IMG/VR virus record: IMGVR_UViG_3300012005_000010
Span: 1 to 30,590 of that record
Length of the DNA stretch: 30,590 bases
Origin: a virus
Strand: one strand, 5' to 3'
A model generated the notes under the pieces. It saw only the letters and a program-made list of their open reading frames with translations, had not been told where the DNA came from and did no database searches. A program made the position numbers and the translations under genes. This document shows positions 8,828-18,800 of this stretch, one piece after another (within the stretch, counting starts at the first letter, position 1; each line of letters opens with the position of its first letter).

Positions 8828-8845
8828 TATTTATAGAGCAAATTT
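8828..8845 (-). promoter_or_regulatory. candidate Bacteroidota promoter box for the T9SS-protein gene
   Basis: On the minus strand TAAATTTG (8838-8845) matches the TAnnTTTG -7 consensus, about 35 bases before the ATG at 8802. An overlapping downstream TATAAATA (8828-8835) equals the T4 late-promoter octamer. No good -33 TTTG was found at the expected distance, and TATAAATA is frequent by chance in AT-rich DNA. Confidence 0.35.
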
Positions 8846-8859
8846 ACGAATAATATTTG

Positions 8860-8889
8860 AGAGTAAAAAATATTTTTACTCTTTTTTTT
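8860..8889. terminator. perfect A/T hairpin downstream of the restriction-like operon
   Basis: AGAGTAAAAA / TTTTTACTCT (8860-8869, 8873-8882) forms a 10-bp stem with a 3-base loop. The following T-run is on the plus strand, so it is a stronger terminator for plus transcripts, yet the only genes here are minus. It may be bidirectional, or an operator for the gene at 7507-8802. Confidence 0.4.
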
Positions 8890-8959
8890 ACCAAAGTTAT
8901 TAACAATTTATTTAAAGTGTTACCAATCCTAGGTTTAGGAATTAAAAATAATTAATAAT

Positions 8960-9415
8960 TTATAAGCAATTTTCAGGATATTTCATTTTTCTTTCATTTA
9001 TATTCAAATCAAAGAAGTCACTAGGCATCTTTAAAGTGTCTCCAATATATAGATTAAGTGTAAATCTATTGCCTATATTAAATATTCTGTTTATTGTTTC
9101 AGCAGATTCTCTCTGATATTCACAAATATAAATTTGGTTTTCTATGATATGTCTGTAACGTTCAAGTTTATTAGGAAATATATCTTTCAAACCATTCATT
9201 AATCCTTGTATTATAATCACAGTGAAATTTCCTTTACCTGCGCATGGATCCAAAAAAGTTAAATTTGGATTAGACCAAGTCTCTTTAGGAAGAGAATAAA
9301 GCATTTCCTTTATCAGATGTTCAGGAGTGAACACTTCACCATGATTATTAGATTTATCCTTTGAATACTTCGAAGCTTCATTAACTTTATGCTTTAAAAG
9401 GTTAATTAGGTTCAT
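8960..9415 (-). CDS. N6-adenine methyltransferase piece carrying the SAM-binding motif
   Basis: The 151-residue protein carries the start of an Eco57I-type N6-adenine methyltransferase: HGEVFTPEHLIKEM (about residues 25-38), motif I FLDPCAGKGNF (54-64) for S-adenosylmethionine binding, an acidic strand-end YICEYQRE, and GDTLKM (125-130). In intact relatives a catalytic NPPY motif follows within about 30 residues; here the protein stops first at KYPENCL. It is therefore either a truncated second methyltransferase or the SAM-binding half of a split enzyme whose NPPY half is the gene just upstream (9420-10622, gap 4 bases). Both options fit the sequence. Confidence 0.7.
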   Translation of the reverse strand: MNLINLLKHKVNEASKYSKDKSNNHGEVFTPEHLIKEMLYSLPKETWSNPNLTFLDPCAGKGNFTVIIIQGLMNGLKDIFPNKLERYRHIIENQIYICEYQRESAETINRIFNIGNRFTLNLYIGDTLKMPSDFFDLNINERKMKYPENCL

Positions 9416-9419
9416 GACT

Positions 9420-10622
9420 CTAATTATTTATCCAATTTATTTCTTCTTCTGTTAAATTAAAATGTTTATATAATTCATCTTCTGATTTAACATACAAATT
9501 CTCAATTTTCAACTCTCTTAAATACCATAAAGGTATCATAGCTGGAGTTCCATAAGGTTTCCAAACTCCAGGTTCTGGATCTATTAAAGAGTATATTAAT
9601 TTCCATATCATTTTATGTTCTAAAAATAAAACAATACTATCTGGATTTGAATTTATTTTATCAGTTAACCAATAACTACCTGTAAAAACTCCTATTTCAT
9701 CTTTACCTGAAAAATATCTAGGTCTTGGTTTACCAGCATAAGCTATCACAATTTTATTATCTAATTGGTGTTCAGTTTTAGAATCTGTTAATGTAAATTT
9801 ATCTGTCAACCAGCCTAATTGATTTTTATTACCTCCGCATTGTTTATATCTACCATTTTCAACTTGAGGTATGTTCATTTCTTCCCATCCTTTTTTAATA
9901 ATTATTTCATTGTTATAATTATGAGTTGATATTTTGTTTAAAATTGATAATTGTATAGAATTTTGCGAAAATTTATGTATTCTATCTATTTTACTAATAT
10001 CAATATTTTCAATATCGTAATTAGGATAATAAACTTTACATTCTTTTTGTTCTTCCTTATTATACACGTACCAATCAACACTAACTGAAACTTTTTCAGC
10101 TGCCCAAAAATATTGTAGCATATGTAATTCAGATAAATGTTTTTTAAGTTTTAAATGGAATTTATGATGAGATGATGCTATTCTCCAGCTATCAGGATGT
10201 ATAGCAATCATTTTACCACCATCTTTTAATAATTCTATCCCTTTTTCTACAAATTTTTTCCATAAACTATTAGGATTATATGGAGGATTTTGTATGATTA
10301 TATCAAATTTCATATTAGCGGTAATGTTTACTTCTTTATTATATTCCAATTCTAGGATATTGTTTAAAGAAACTCCTAAATTTACAGCAACTCTTTTCTT
10401 TAATTCACAACTAGTTGAATAGTATATATTGTTCATATCTAACCCTTTAGTCTTCAATATTATCAAAAATTCCAAATTTGATATGACCAAAATATCACCA
10501 TTCAAATATTGAATAGAATTTATCATGTTTTCACATAACTCGAAAGGTGTGTAAATACTATGTGGATCTTCTGATAATTTATAGATCTTCTCTAAGCTAT
10601 ATTGCAGTTCTAATTTGTTCAT
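9420..10622 (-). CDS. N6-adenine DNA methyltransferase with NPPY motif and target-recognition region
   Basis: The 400-residue protein has an N-terminal SIYTPFELCENMI element, a motif-I position occupied by an unusual ILVISNLEFLIIL (44-56, no Gly-rich DPxxGxG), and the catalytic FDIIIQNPPYNPN (106-118), which marks amino-methyltransferases acting on adenine N6. A substrate-proximal HPDSWR follows. Residues from about 180 onward form a target-recognition-like part with SGKDEIGVFTGSYWL and GTPAMIPLWYLREL. It lies 3 bases after the helicase gene in the same operon. The likely role is modification of phage DNA paired with the nuclease and helicase. Whether it binds SAM alone or needs the 8960-9415 protein cannot be seen. 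Confidence 0.82.
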   Translation of the reverse strand: MNKLELQYSLEKIYKLSEDPHSIYTPFELCENMINSIQYLNGDILVISNLEFLIILKTKGLDMNNIYYSTSCELKKRVAVNLGVSLNNILELEYNKEVNITANMKFDIIIQNPPYNPNSLWKKFVEKGIELLKDGGKMIAIHPDSWRIASSHHKFHLKLKKHLSELHMLQYFWAAEKVSVSVDWYVYNKEEQKECKVYYPNYDIENIDISKIDRIHKFSQNSIQLSILNKISTHNYNNEIIIKKGWEEMNIPQVENGRYKQCGGNKNQLGWLTDKFTLTDSKTEHQLDNKIVIAYAGKPRPRYFSGKDEIGVFTGSYWLTDKINSNPDSIVLFLEHKMIWKLIYSLIDPEPGVWKPYGTPAMIPLWYLRELKIENLYVKSEDELYKHFNLTEEEINWINN

Positions 10623-10625
10623 GAT

Positions 10626-12149
10626 TTATATTTTAAATCTGTTAAGCGTTTCTTCAACTTCTTCATTCATTACAGTAGACTTCAAAGCAAAATTATCTAA
10701 TTCTAGCTTATCGGCTTTTTCCTTCTCTTCAACTTCATGAACTATATCTAATATTTGAGCTTTGTAAGACATACCTCTTGTATCCAACTCATTCAGTCCT
10801 GATAATGGAACCGGCATCGCCTTTCCTTTGCTTTCTTTGATCACAACATCTTCACTGGCATTAAAACCATAAGTCCTGAGTGCATATACCATTTCGGCAA
10901 TACTTGCTCTCAGATCGTCTCCAATCATGCCATATACTGGTATGATGATCCATGCATAAGGCTTTGTGAACTTGTTCAATTCATTATATTTGATCTTCTC
11001 TGAATACAGGTTAGATCGATCTTTGTGATATAATCTGGTTGCTCTGCCCAATGTCTGCAAGAATGAACTCATGCTTAGATTATTCATCACCATTATTCCT
11101 GTTATGCCTGGAACGTCTATCCCTTCAGAGAGTATTTTCACATGTAGAATTATAACTTCATCTCTTTCATCCATATTTTGTAACTCATTCAGGAACAATT
11201 CTCTCTTGACTTCTATGCCATTTATCCTAGGCCTGTAAGCTGAAGATATATCGAATATTTTCAGATTTGGACGAGTGTCGATCTCCTGTTGCATCAATGG
11301 ATGGTTGACTATATTATTCAAGTGCTCAGAACCTTTTGTAACAACTAACAGTTTTGCTCCGATCTTGCAGTGGATCCTGTGTTCAGTGAAAGATTCCAAT
11401 ATAGCATTGACATCCTTGTCCAGCTCTGTGACTATTTCATCAGAAGAGACGTTGACCAAATGCATACGAGGTCTCAATATCTCACCAGCTTCTATCATTT
11501 CTAAAGGAGTCTTGGAGTATATAATCGGACCATATTCATCGACATTATTCATACCAAGTCCTGTTTCAGAAGCCGTCACTTTCAGTGTTGCAGTAAAATA
11601 GTATTTTCTCTCAGCATTGAACTGTAGCCTGCCATCTTCGTAGCCATCATATCTGATCCAACAGAACTCTTCGCTCACGAGATTATGAGCTTCGTCACAA
11701 AGAAGCATATAAACTGGAATCTTGGATTGTATGATTCTTACTGCGCTATCGTAAGTTGAGAATATGATTAAAGGGACATTTTCTCTTTGAGCTCTTTCGT
11801 ATTGATCCTTGATATCGATGCTAGATGTAGTGGATATCACTTCTCTGTAAGGCATATCTTTAGCCCAATTCATATCGTCTTTGTCCTCTTTTCTTCCAGA
11901 GTGTACAATCAGATATTGACAATCTCTTGCATTTGCAACAAGAATATCTTTCACTTCACTGTATAGCTGGTTAGTCAATAAAATTCTAGGACTCAATACT
12001 ACAAAAACCCTGGTTTTATCAAGATTATCAACAATAGCATTTGCCTGGATGAAAGTTTTGCCACTACCAGTCGGAAGATGAACAATTCCTTCTCTTATTA
12101 ATTCTATCTGAGTACTGGCATCCGTTTGGTGTTTTCTAGCTTTCTTCAT
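10626..12149 (-). CDS. SF2 DNA helicase/translocase of restriction-enzyme type
   Basis: The 507-residue protein has superfamily 2 motifs in order: Q-like RKHQTDA, Walker A LPTGSGKT (25-32), Ia (VLSPRILLTNQ), II DEAH (152-155), III TATLK (186-190), V SEGIDVPG and VI FLQTLGRATR. The spacing and the GIDVP-Q.GRATR form fit the motor of Type I/III/ISP restriction enzymes and related defence helicases better than T4 UvsW, whose N-terminal domain is absent. The C-terminal 120 residues are charged and helical. The start overlaps the nuclease stop by one base (TAATG), so the two are translated together. The predicted role is ATP-driven translocation on DNA for the adjacent nuclease. Confidence 0.87.
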   Translation of the reverse strand: MKKARKHQTDASTQIELIREGIVHLPTGSGKTFIQANAIVDNLDKTRVFVVLSPRILLTNQLYSEVKDILVANARDCQYLIVHSGRKEDKDDMNWAKDMPYREVISTTSSIDIKDQYERAQRENVPLIIFSTYDSAVRIIQSKIPVYMLLCDEAHNLVSEEFCWIRYDGYEDGRLQFNAERKYYFTATLKVTASETGLGMNNVDEYGPIIYSKTPLEMIEAGEILRPRMHLVNVSSDEIVTELDKDVNAILESFTEHRIHCKIGAKLLVVTKGSEHLNNIVNHPLMQQEIDTRPNLKIFDISSAYRPRINGIEVKRELFLNELQNMDERDEVIILHVKILSEGIDVPGITGIMVMNNLSMSSFLQTLGRATRLYHKDRSNLYSEKIKYNELNKFTKPYAWIIIPVYGMIGDDLRASIAEMVYALRTYGFNASEDVVIKESKGKAMPVPLSGLNELDTRGMSYKAQILDIVHEVEEKEKADKLELDNFALKSTVMNEEVEETLNRFKI

Positions 12150-12724
12150 TATTTGATATTTAAAAGTTCTCTGAATTTATCCCAGAACAATACATTATTA
12201 TCTAAAAGTTCTCTCATTTGTTTGTAACCGATGCATCTCACTTTTCCCAAGAACATCTCGTTGTCTGTGAAATGGTGTAAACCTTCGGCCGTTGTAATAA
12301 TCAACATATTGTTGAAAGAGTCTTTATCTACTCCATCGAATATCGAAGTCATCACGAAATTCGACAGATGATCTTTGTTAGCAGTCAATACTTGAGTAGT
12401 GTCGCTTCTGTATTTCACCTGAACTGTTGCAGTTTTGCCATCGATTCCAACACCTCTTCCATCGATCCCTTTGTCTTCGTTCTCCTTTACTATGACATAA
12501 TCAGAAATGCCTATTCTGTTATCAACAGGAGACATTTTGATCAGAGCTTCAACAAGCAATTCAAAACCATCACCTTTGTATTTATCTGGATCGTAACGAT
12601 CAGGAAACAATAATGAAAATTTCTCCAATCTAGAACAGAATGTCGAAAGCTTGTAACAGTTCTCTAGAAGCTCTTTAAGATTATGAGCTCTTGAAATGAA
12701 AGGATGATTCAATTCTATTTGCAT
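12149..12724 (-). CDS. Mrr-like PD-(D/E)xK restriction nuclease
   Basis: The 191-residue protein contains a restriction-endonuclease-like core: GDGFELLVEALIK (Glu55 in the first helix), KGIDGRGVGIDGK with the metal-binding Asp88, then VQVKY (Gln102-x-Lys104). This D...QxK form is typical of the Mrr/Type ISP nuclease family. The strand LIITTAEG and the later CIGYKQMREL fit the rest of the fold. It is the first gene of the operon, preceded by a TAnnTTTG-type box, and runs by a one-base overlap into the helicase. A stand-alone nuclease is about the size of the N-terminal domain of Type ISP enzymes. Confidence 0.75.
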   Translation of the reverse strand: MQIELNHPFISRAHNLKELLENCYKLSTFCSRLEKFSLLFPDRYDPDKYKGDGFELLVEALIKMSPVDNRIGISDYVIVKENEDKGIDGRGVGIDGKTATVQVKYRSDTTQVLTANKDHLSNFVMTSIFDGVDKDSFNNMLIITTAEGLHHFTDNEMFLGKVRCIGYKQMRELLDNNVLFWDKFRELLNIK

Positions 12725-12741
12725 GTAGTTAATTATTTATG

Positions 12742-12749
12742 CAAATATA
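12742..12749 (-). promoter_or_regulatory. candidate -7 promoter box for the restriction-like operon
   Basis: TATATTTG on the minus strand matches TAnnTTTG, 17 bases before the ATG at 12724 and just after the terminator of the previous gene. The -33 TTTG is not evident, so support is partial. Confidence 0.35.
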
Positions 12750-12751
12750 AT

Positions 12752-12788
12752 AAAAATATTTAGAGTATGTTTATTTACACTCTAAATA
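12752..12788 (-). terminator. terminator of the giant repeat-protein gene
   Basis: TATTTAGAGT / ACTCTAAATA (12757-12766 and 12779-12788) forms a 10-bp stem with a 12-base loop, followed by TTTTT on the minus strand. It starts 13 bases past the stop of 12802-19764. Confidence 0.6.
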
Positions 12789-12801
12789 CTTATTAACAAA
12801 T

Positions 12802-15800
12802 TTACGCTGATGTACCAATCGTATTATTTGGAACAATCTGATATGGTGGTGGCGCAATATGAACATCAAATGGAGTATCTAATAAATAAATGGTCCAAGA
12901 TGTATAGCTTGTTATTCCAAAATCACTTACAGGAGCTATGGCTATAATAGGATCAACAGTCAAACTAGTTGCTGTTGAAGCAGGCCTGTTTGGAATTCTT
13001 GCGATCATATAATGCGTAGCGTCATGTTCTATTCTAACATAATCACCGGCATCAACATAATTAGATATCGTGTTAAAAACAAAGCTAAATGTTTTTCCAG
13101 CTGTCAAATCTATAGTACGTGATGAATTTGAGCTAGCATTAAAAGGTTTATTCAACGCAGATATTGCTCCATTTATTCCATTTTGAAAATACAACAAACT
13201 TGTTGGATTATTAGGAGATGCATTAAATGTACTAGTACCGCTTTTCGTAAATATGGTTGCGGCATTTATAGTATGTTGGATCACAATTATATTTCTGTTG
13301 CCAGAAACTGGAATCTCAGAAAGATTATTACCATTTTTTCCAAAATCTCTTACTATTTTTGGAACTGCAGAATTGTCAGGATAACCAAAAAATACTTTGT
13401 AATCAGGTCCAAGATAATAGTCGATCACATCTCTCAATATATTCTGTTTTGTACCATCAGTTGCATCCCATGTAGCGCCGCTGCTTATAAGATCTGCAGG
13501 CCTTGCAGCAATAACTCCAGCAGGAATAGAAGATTGCCAAGAACCAGCAACATAGCCATTTGCAGGATAACTGTAAGGAGCATAGTTTATGGTTGCTGTC
13601 AACTTTAATATCATTATTCCATTATTCCATATAATCAAAGTAGATCCAGGATTTTCAGCTGAATAGTTCTGTGCTACTATAGGGATATGTGCATATTTAG
13701 TACGATTTATATCTCCGCTGTATATGTTGTTGTTCATGACAACACAATCATTCAAAATCTGTCCATTATTGATAACTCCATCTTTCAATATGCTATTTCT
13801 GACATAACCACCATTGAAATTTGAAGACAACATTAAACCTTTATCGAACGTTCCGCTATTCCATGTACCATACGTAACAGAATTTAAAGCATTACTGTTT
13901 GTGAAATTTCCAGACATTTGAGAATTTGTGAAATTTGAATCAGCGATCGTTCCGAATGTAAAGCCGAAAGCCAGTTCGTAATTTCCTCCATATATGTTTG
14001 TGCCTAACAGGTAAGAAGACTTTACATCGCCTTGTAAAACATAACAAAACTGTAATAATTTATATTTCATAGATCTCAAAGAAACTCTGCTGATTTTAGT
14101 AGTTCCAACGTCATTGTTATTGATGCCTATGCTCAGACTTCTATTTATTCCACCTTCCGTAAACAAAGCTATCTTGGTTGTTTCACCAGTTTTTATTCTA
14201 GCTAAAATTTCTCTATCACCATAATAATCTTCCACTTTTATAGCTAGAGTGTTTAAAGGGTTAGTATTTTCAAGACAATCGACTTCTATTACAAATGTAT
14301 TATAGGCTTCAACTACGCCATTCTGATATACATAAGTTCGATTATCATCCATATATCCCAATGTTTCCATCGTGATTGCACTCATTTTGTTATTATTACC
14401 AGGATAGCCTGCAGAATCACTCTTGTTTGTAACTATCAATTTATAATCTCCTGTAGTAGAATTATAATATGATACAAAACCTGAATACCATTTATTCGGA
14501 TTTGTTGGATCCACAGCTTTGAACCTGTTGCCTATTATAAATCTATTAGGGATTGTAGCAGTAGCAGAAGGAAAACCTTGTGTTGATGCAATATTACCTG
14601 TATCACCAAAATAGCTACTAAAATCTATCTGATATCCTGGAAAATCTGCATTTTTTATACCTTTATGCAAAGACGACGAACCGGTATTAGACTCCCAAGG
14701 TGGAATAGCATTTGTATCAACAGGAGCTGTAGCATTAAAAGAGTCCACAAGCCCTGATATCGGAACCAAATCGAAAGAATAATCATGTCTTAGATAATTT
14801 ATACCATATTGCATATCGTAAGAGTATCCAGAAGTTAAATTCCATCCTGTTCCTGTATCGAAATTAGGATTTATCAATAATTCATCAGAAGTATATTCTA
14901 GTGTAGATTTTATATTCTCTATCAAAGAGCTGTATATGTAACCTTTGCTCAGTATTCCATCTTTCCAAATGACATTATTTATAATAGTGTCGCTGTAAGG
15001 TATGAAATTTATCTGATCTGTTCCAAGTGTAAATTCAGAAGCTCCTGTATAACCAGTTGGTATAATATAAAATTTATGTCCTATACCAGTTGTTCCTTCT
15101 CTGACATAAGTTTGTAGATGTCTGAAGGTCTTTCCATTCGAACTATACTGATCATCAGTTCTGGTTAATGTTCCAGCGACATAATCATATACATAAATAC
15201 CATTCTCAAATAAATTAGATTGATCTTTAACCAAAATTCTTTGTACGATTGCGGGTTGTCCAATTGCAGGTATTACAATTGATACGCCAGCAGTTGAGAA
15301 ACCACCTATTGGTGATTGTACAAACTGTCCATCGCCTCTAGGTCCACCATTTGCAACATAAGTAAAATTATATACAGAAATATCAGTAGTTGTTGTAGCG
15401 TTCACAGATGGTATTCTGTACATAGAAGAATCAACAGTCCCTTTTATCCAACCGGTGTTAGAAAATGGTATTATACCAAAAGCTGGTTTGAACATTGTCA
15501 GAGGAGTATTATTACTTAAACCAAGTCTAAGAAATGCGCTAGATAATGAAGTATTATTATCTATCAAATAGGCTTCGTCATTATACACATTTCCTGAATT
15601 ATCTATAGCATTTCCAAAGAAATGTTTTTCACTGAATGCTGGAAAAGTTGGAGCTGTAGTTATAGTATTTACAAGATATAGACCGACACTAGATATAGAA
15701 ACATTCGTGTTTACAGATAAAGAATTCGTTATGAAGTTTATTTGTAGATTTCCTGTAGTACCTGCAGTAACTAATATAGCATAATCTCCACTACCAGAGT

Positions 15801-18800
15801 ATTTTAAAGGGTACACGTTAGTGCCTAAACGAACCGCAATTTGTATAGTATCTGGGTTAGAAGCGTGGTTCAAATAAGGTTTTGAATTTGAAACTATTTT
15901 GAACTTTAACAAATAAGCAGTACCTGCTGTAGTGGTTGCATTAATTTGCAGATATTGTCCATAGGTTGAATATGTACCAGCAGGTATAGTGACTGTTTCA
16001 ACACCTGAATTTTCCACTAAAGTTACTCCAGATCCAGAAACAGTGAACGCGCCAGTTGTTACATTTATTGTATTTATATTAGTCAAAACTACAGCAGGAG
16101 TTCCGGTAGAATAGTCCTTCGAAACAGTATTGAAAGTTGTTACGTCGTTTACTGTCCCTGTTATATTTCCAGACAAAAATGTATTATTGATATATTTGCC
16201 AGAAGTCATTGCAAGATCTGGATTATCTATGATGCAGTTTTCGTATGTAGGTGTTCCTGAATTAGAATAATTTCCACCTACGAAATTACAACCTTTGTGA
16301 TAACCATGCGTTGCAGAACATCCATATTTTGTTGTACAAATTGTCCAATTTGCACCTATATTATGAATATTATTCATTGCGCAGTTAAAAAAATCTCCAC
16401 CTGATGTGTAACCATTAACGATATCACATTGATTGAAAACACCATTTCTAAAAATTGTATATCCTAAAGAATAAAAATTACAAGAATTGAAAGTTCCACC
16501 AACATAATTTGTAAAATATTTTGAACTTGAATTAGTATAATAAGCTGTTGTATTGTTCAATACTCCACCATACACTTTAACTTGATCTTCTGTATAACTA
16601 AAAGTAGTCCAGTATCCAATATATCTCAAACTCTCTGTTGGAGTTATAACACTGATGATATAAGATTCACTAGGAGCTGTATAGATCCATATAGAACCAT
16701 TCCACTGTGCTATATAATTTGAATATCCAGTCCAAACGCCAGTACCGTTTTCAGATATGAGATATCTATCTCCTGTCGAAGGTGAAAATGGTGGATGACT
16801 CAATATTGATAAAACAGGAGCAGGTGGATATCCATTTGGAAATGATCCCAAAGTTGCTCCAGATGATATACCGCCGTTGAAATTTCCACTCAGTATAGTA
16901 CCTTGAAGATTTCCACCGTTGAATTCACCAGAAGATAATCTTCCATTCATTGTTCCTCCGTTGAACTGGCCGTTTAAGAAATAACTAGCAGTATTTGTAT
17001 AAGTTCCATTGTTGAAAATATTTCTAGAAACAGTATCGAACACGACTAAAGCACTAGGTGGATGAATAAAAATTGCAGTGCTAGAAGCGCTCGTTATGTA
17101 GTCCATGACTAAAGAATAATTCAAACCTCCGTTGTTTATAGCTTTTATTACATTGTAAGTTCCATCAGAACCATCTGTTGTACCAGTGACAGTGATATTT
17201 CTACCTGTGATATCGTCGATGTAAGCATCCGTAGATCCTAAGAACCTCAAAGTTCTGTGTTGGAATATGATATATAGATCATTTTTCACACCACCTCCAT
17301 AATACGAAGTTATATTAATATCCAATTGGTTGAGATCTTTGTTGTATGCAACGACTGTACCAGACATGCTTATCGCTGGATCAGAATGAGATCTTATTTC
17401 AAATGTAACTCCTGCTGTCAAACTTGTATGAAAGCAGTCCATATGTAATCTCTTCTGGTTTGCAAATACTACAACTGGTTCCAGTATATCGTAAGACATT
17501 GGAGTTGTAACCATGTTAGAATAACTCTGATTTCTAGAGAAAGGTACTATACCTTTGTGCCAGTTTGCCGAATCTGTGAAAGTTCCATTCGTCCATTCTC
17601 CTACAACAAAATGTGATCTTGAATCTCTGAAAGTTCCATCCAACCATCTGGCTGTATATTGATAATAGTTTGCAGCAGAAGGGACAAGTTCGAAACCAGA
17701 TTTCCATATACCACCTTGGAACAATCCATTGTACCAGTCGCCGTTAGCAAAGAATCCATTCATCCAAACACCGTCATAGAAATTTGTAGTGTTTGAAACT
17801 GTAACAGATCTGTTCTGAGTCCATGTAGAATCTTCGAACACTGTTGCAAATCTTTCTGATACACCTTTGATAAGAGCTTTAACATTACCCTGTTGAAAGA
17901 ATCCATTGACCCATCTTCCTCCTTCGAAACTGCCATCCATCCATGTAGTTCTGTTCATGAAAGCTTCGTATGAATCATGACCGTTTGAATAGTAGAAATT
18001 TGTAAATGCTACAGAATTCTGAGCCAGAGCTGGAACAGTTACAGTCACTTGTCCTGTACCGTTTGTTGATAAAACTACAGCAGGATAAGTCGATAGATCA
18101 GTACCTGAATAATTCAGGTTTCTCAAATATACAGTTTCTCCAACTATTGGATCATACACAGATAAAGGTATAGAAGTATCGTTGTACAAATCAACAGTCA
18201 ATTGACCCAATACCGAATTATCAATAATCTTTATCTTCCATCCATCTAATCTCATTCCTGATATCCATCGACCGTTATTCCAAGTTCCGTTGTAGAACCA
18301 AGAGTTGCTTATATAAGCATTGGTCAGATCGTAATTAAAAAGTGTTTGTGTTTCTATCTGATCTACCGTCACTAAATTATTTACATAATCAACTTTGTAC
18401 ACTTTGAATCTACACATGTTCATGTTGCGTTTATCGATAGCTGTGATAGGATCACGTAACATGTCAGTATTGTTTTCGTAAGAATTGTTAGATTTGATAT
18501 TCGAAACAAACATCAGATCGTCTACAGCATACAGATATGTTCTTTCTGCATCAACTCTGAAAGTGATGCGATTGTTTAGATCTTTTGTGATCTCTTTTAT
18601 ATTTGATAGAGAAGATCCGTACCATTCTCCGTTAGTGAAAGTTCCATCTAGAAAATAGATATCCTTTGCTGTACCGGAATTATGATTTCCTGCAAACCAG
18701 TACATGCCATAATGCAGAGATTCCGTACTACCAGCATTTTTCGAGCCATTGTGCCAGAAACCACCTCCTATTATACCGCCATATTGTGTACCATTAAACC

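Noticed and set aside
8828-8835. T4-type late promoters (TATAAATA) as a general signal in this phage.
   Set aside because: The octamer is expected several times by chance in AT-rich DNA of this length, and most virion genes here lack it at the right distance.
10626-12149. T4 UvsW-like recombination helicase.
   Set aside because: The N-terminal UvsW domain is missing and the motif style plus adjacent nuclease and methyltransferase fit restriction-type motors better.
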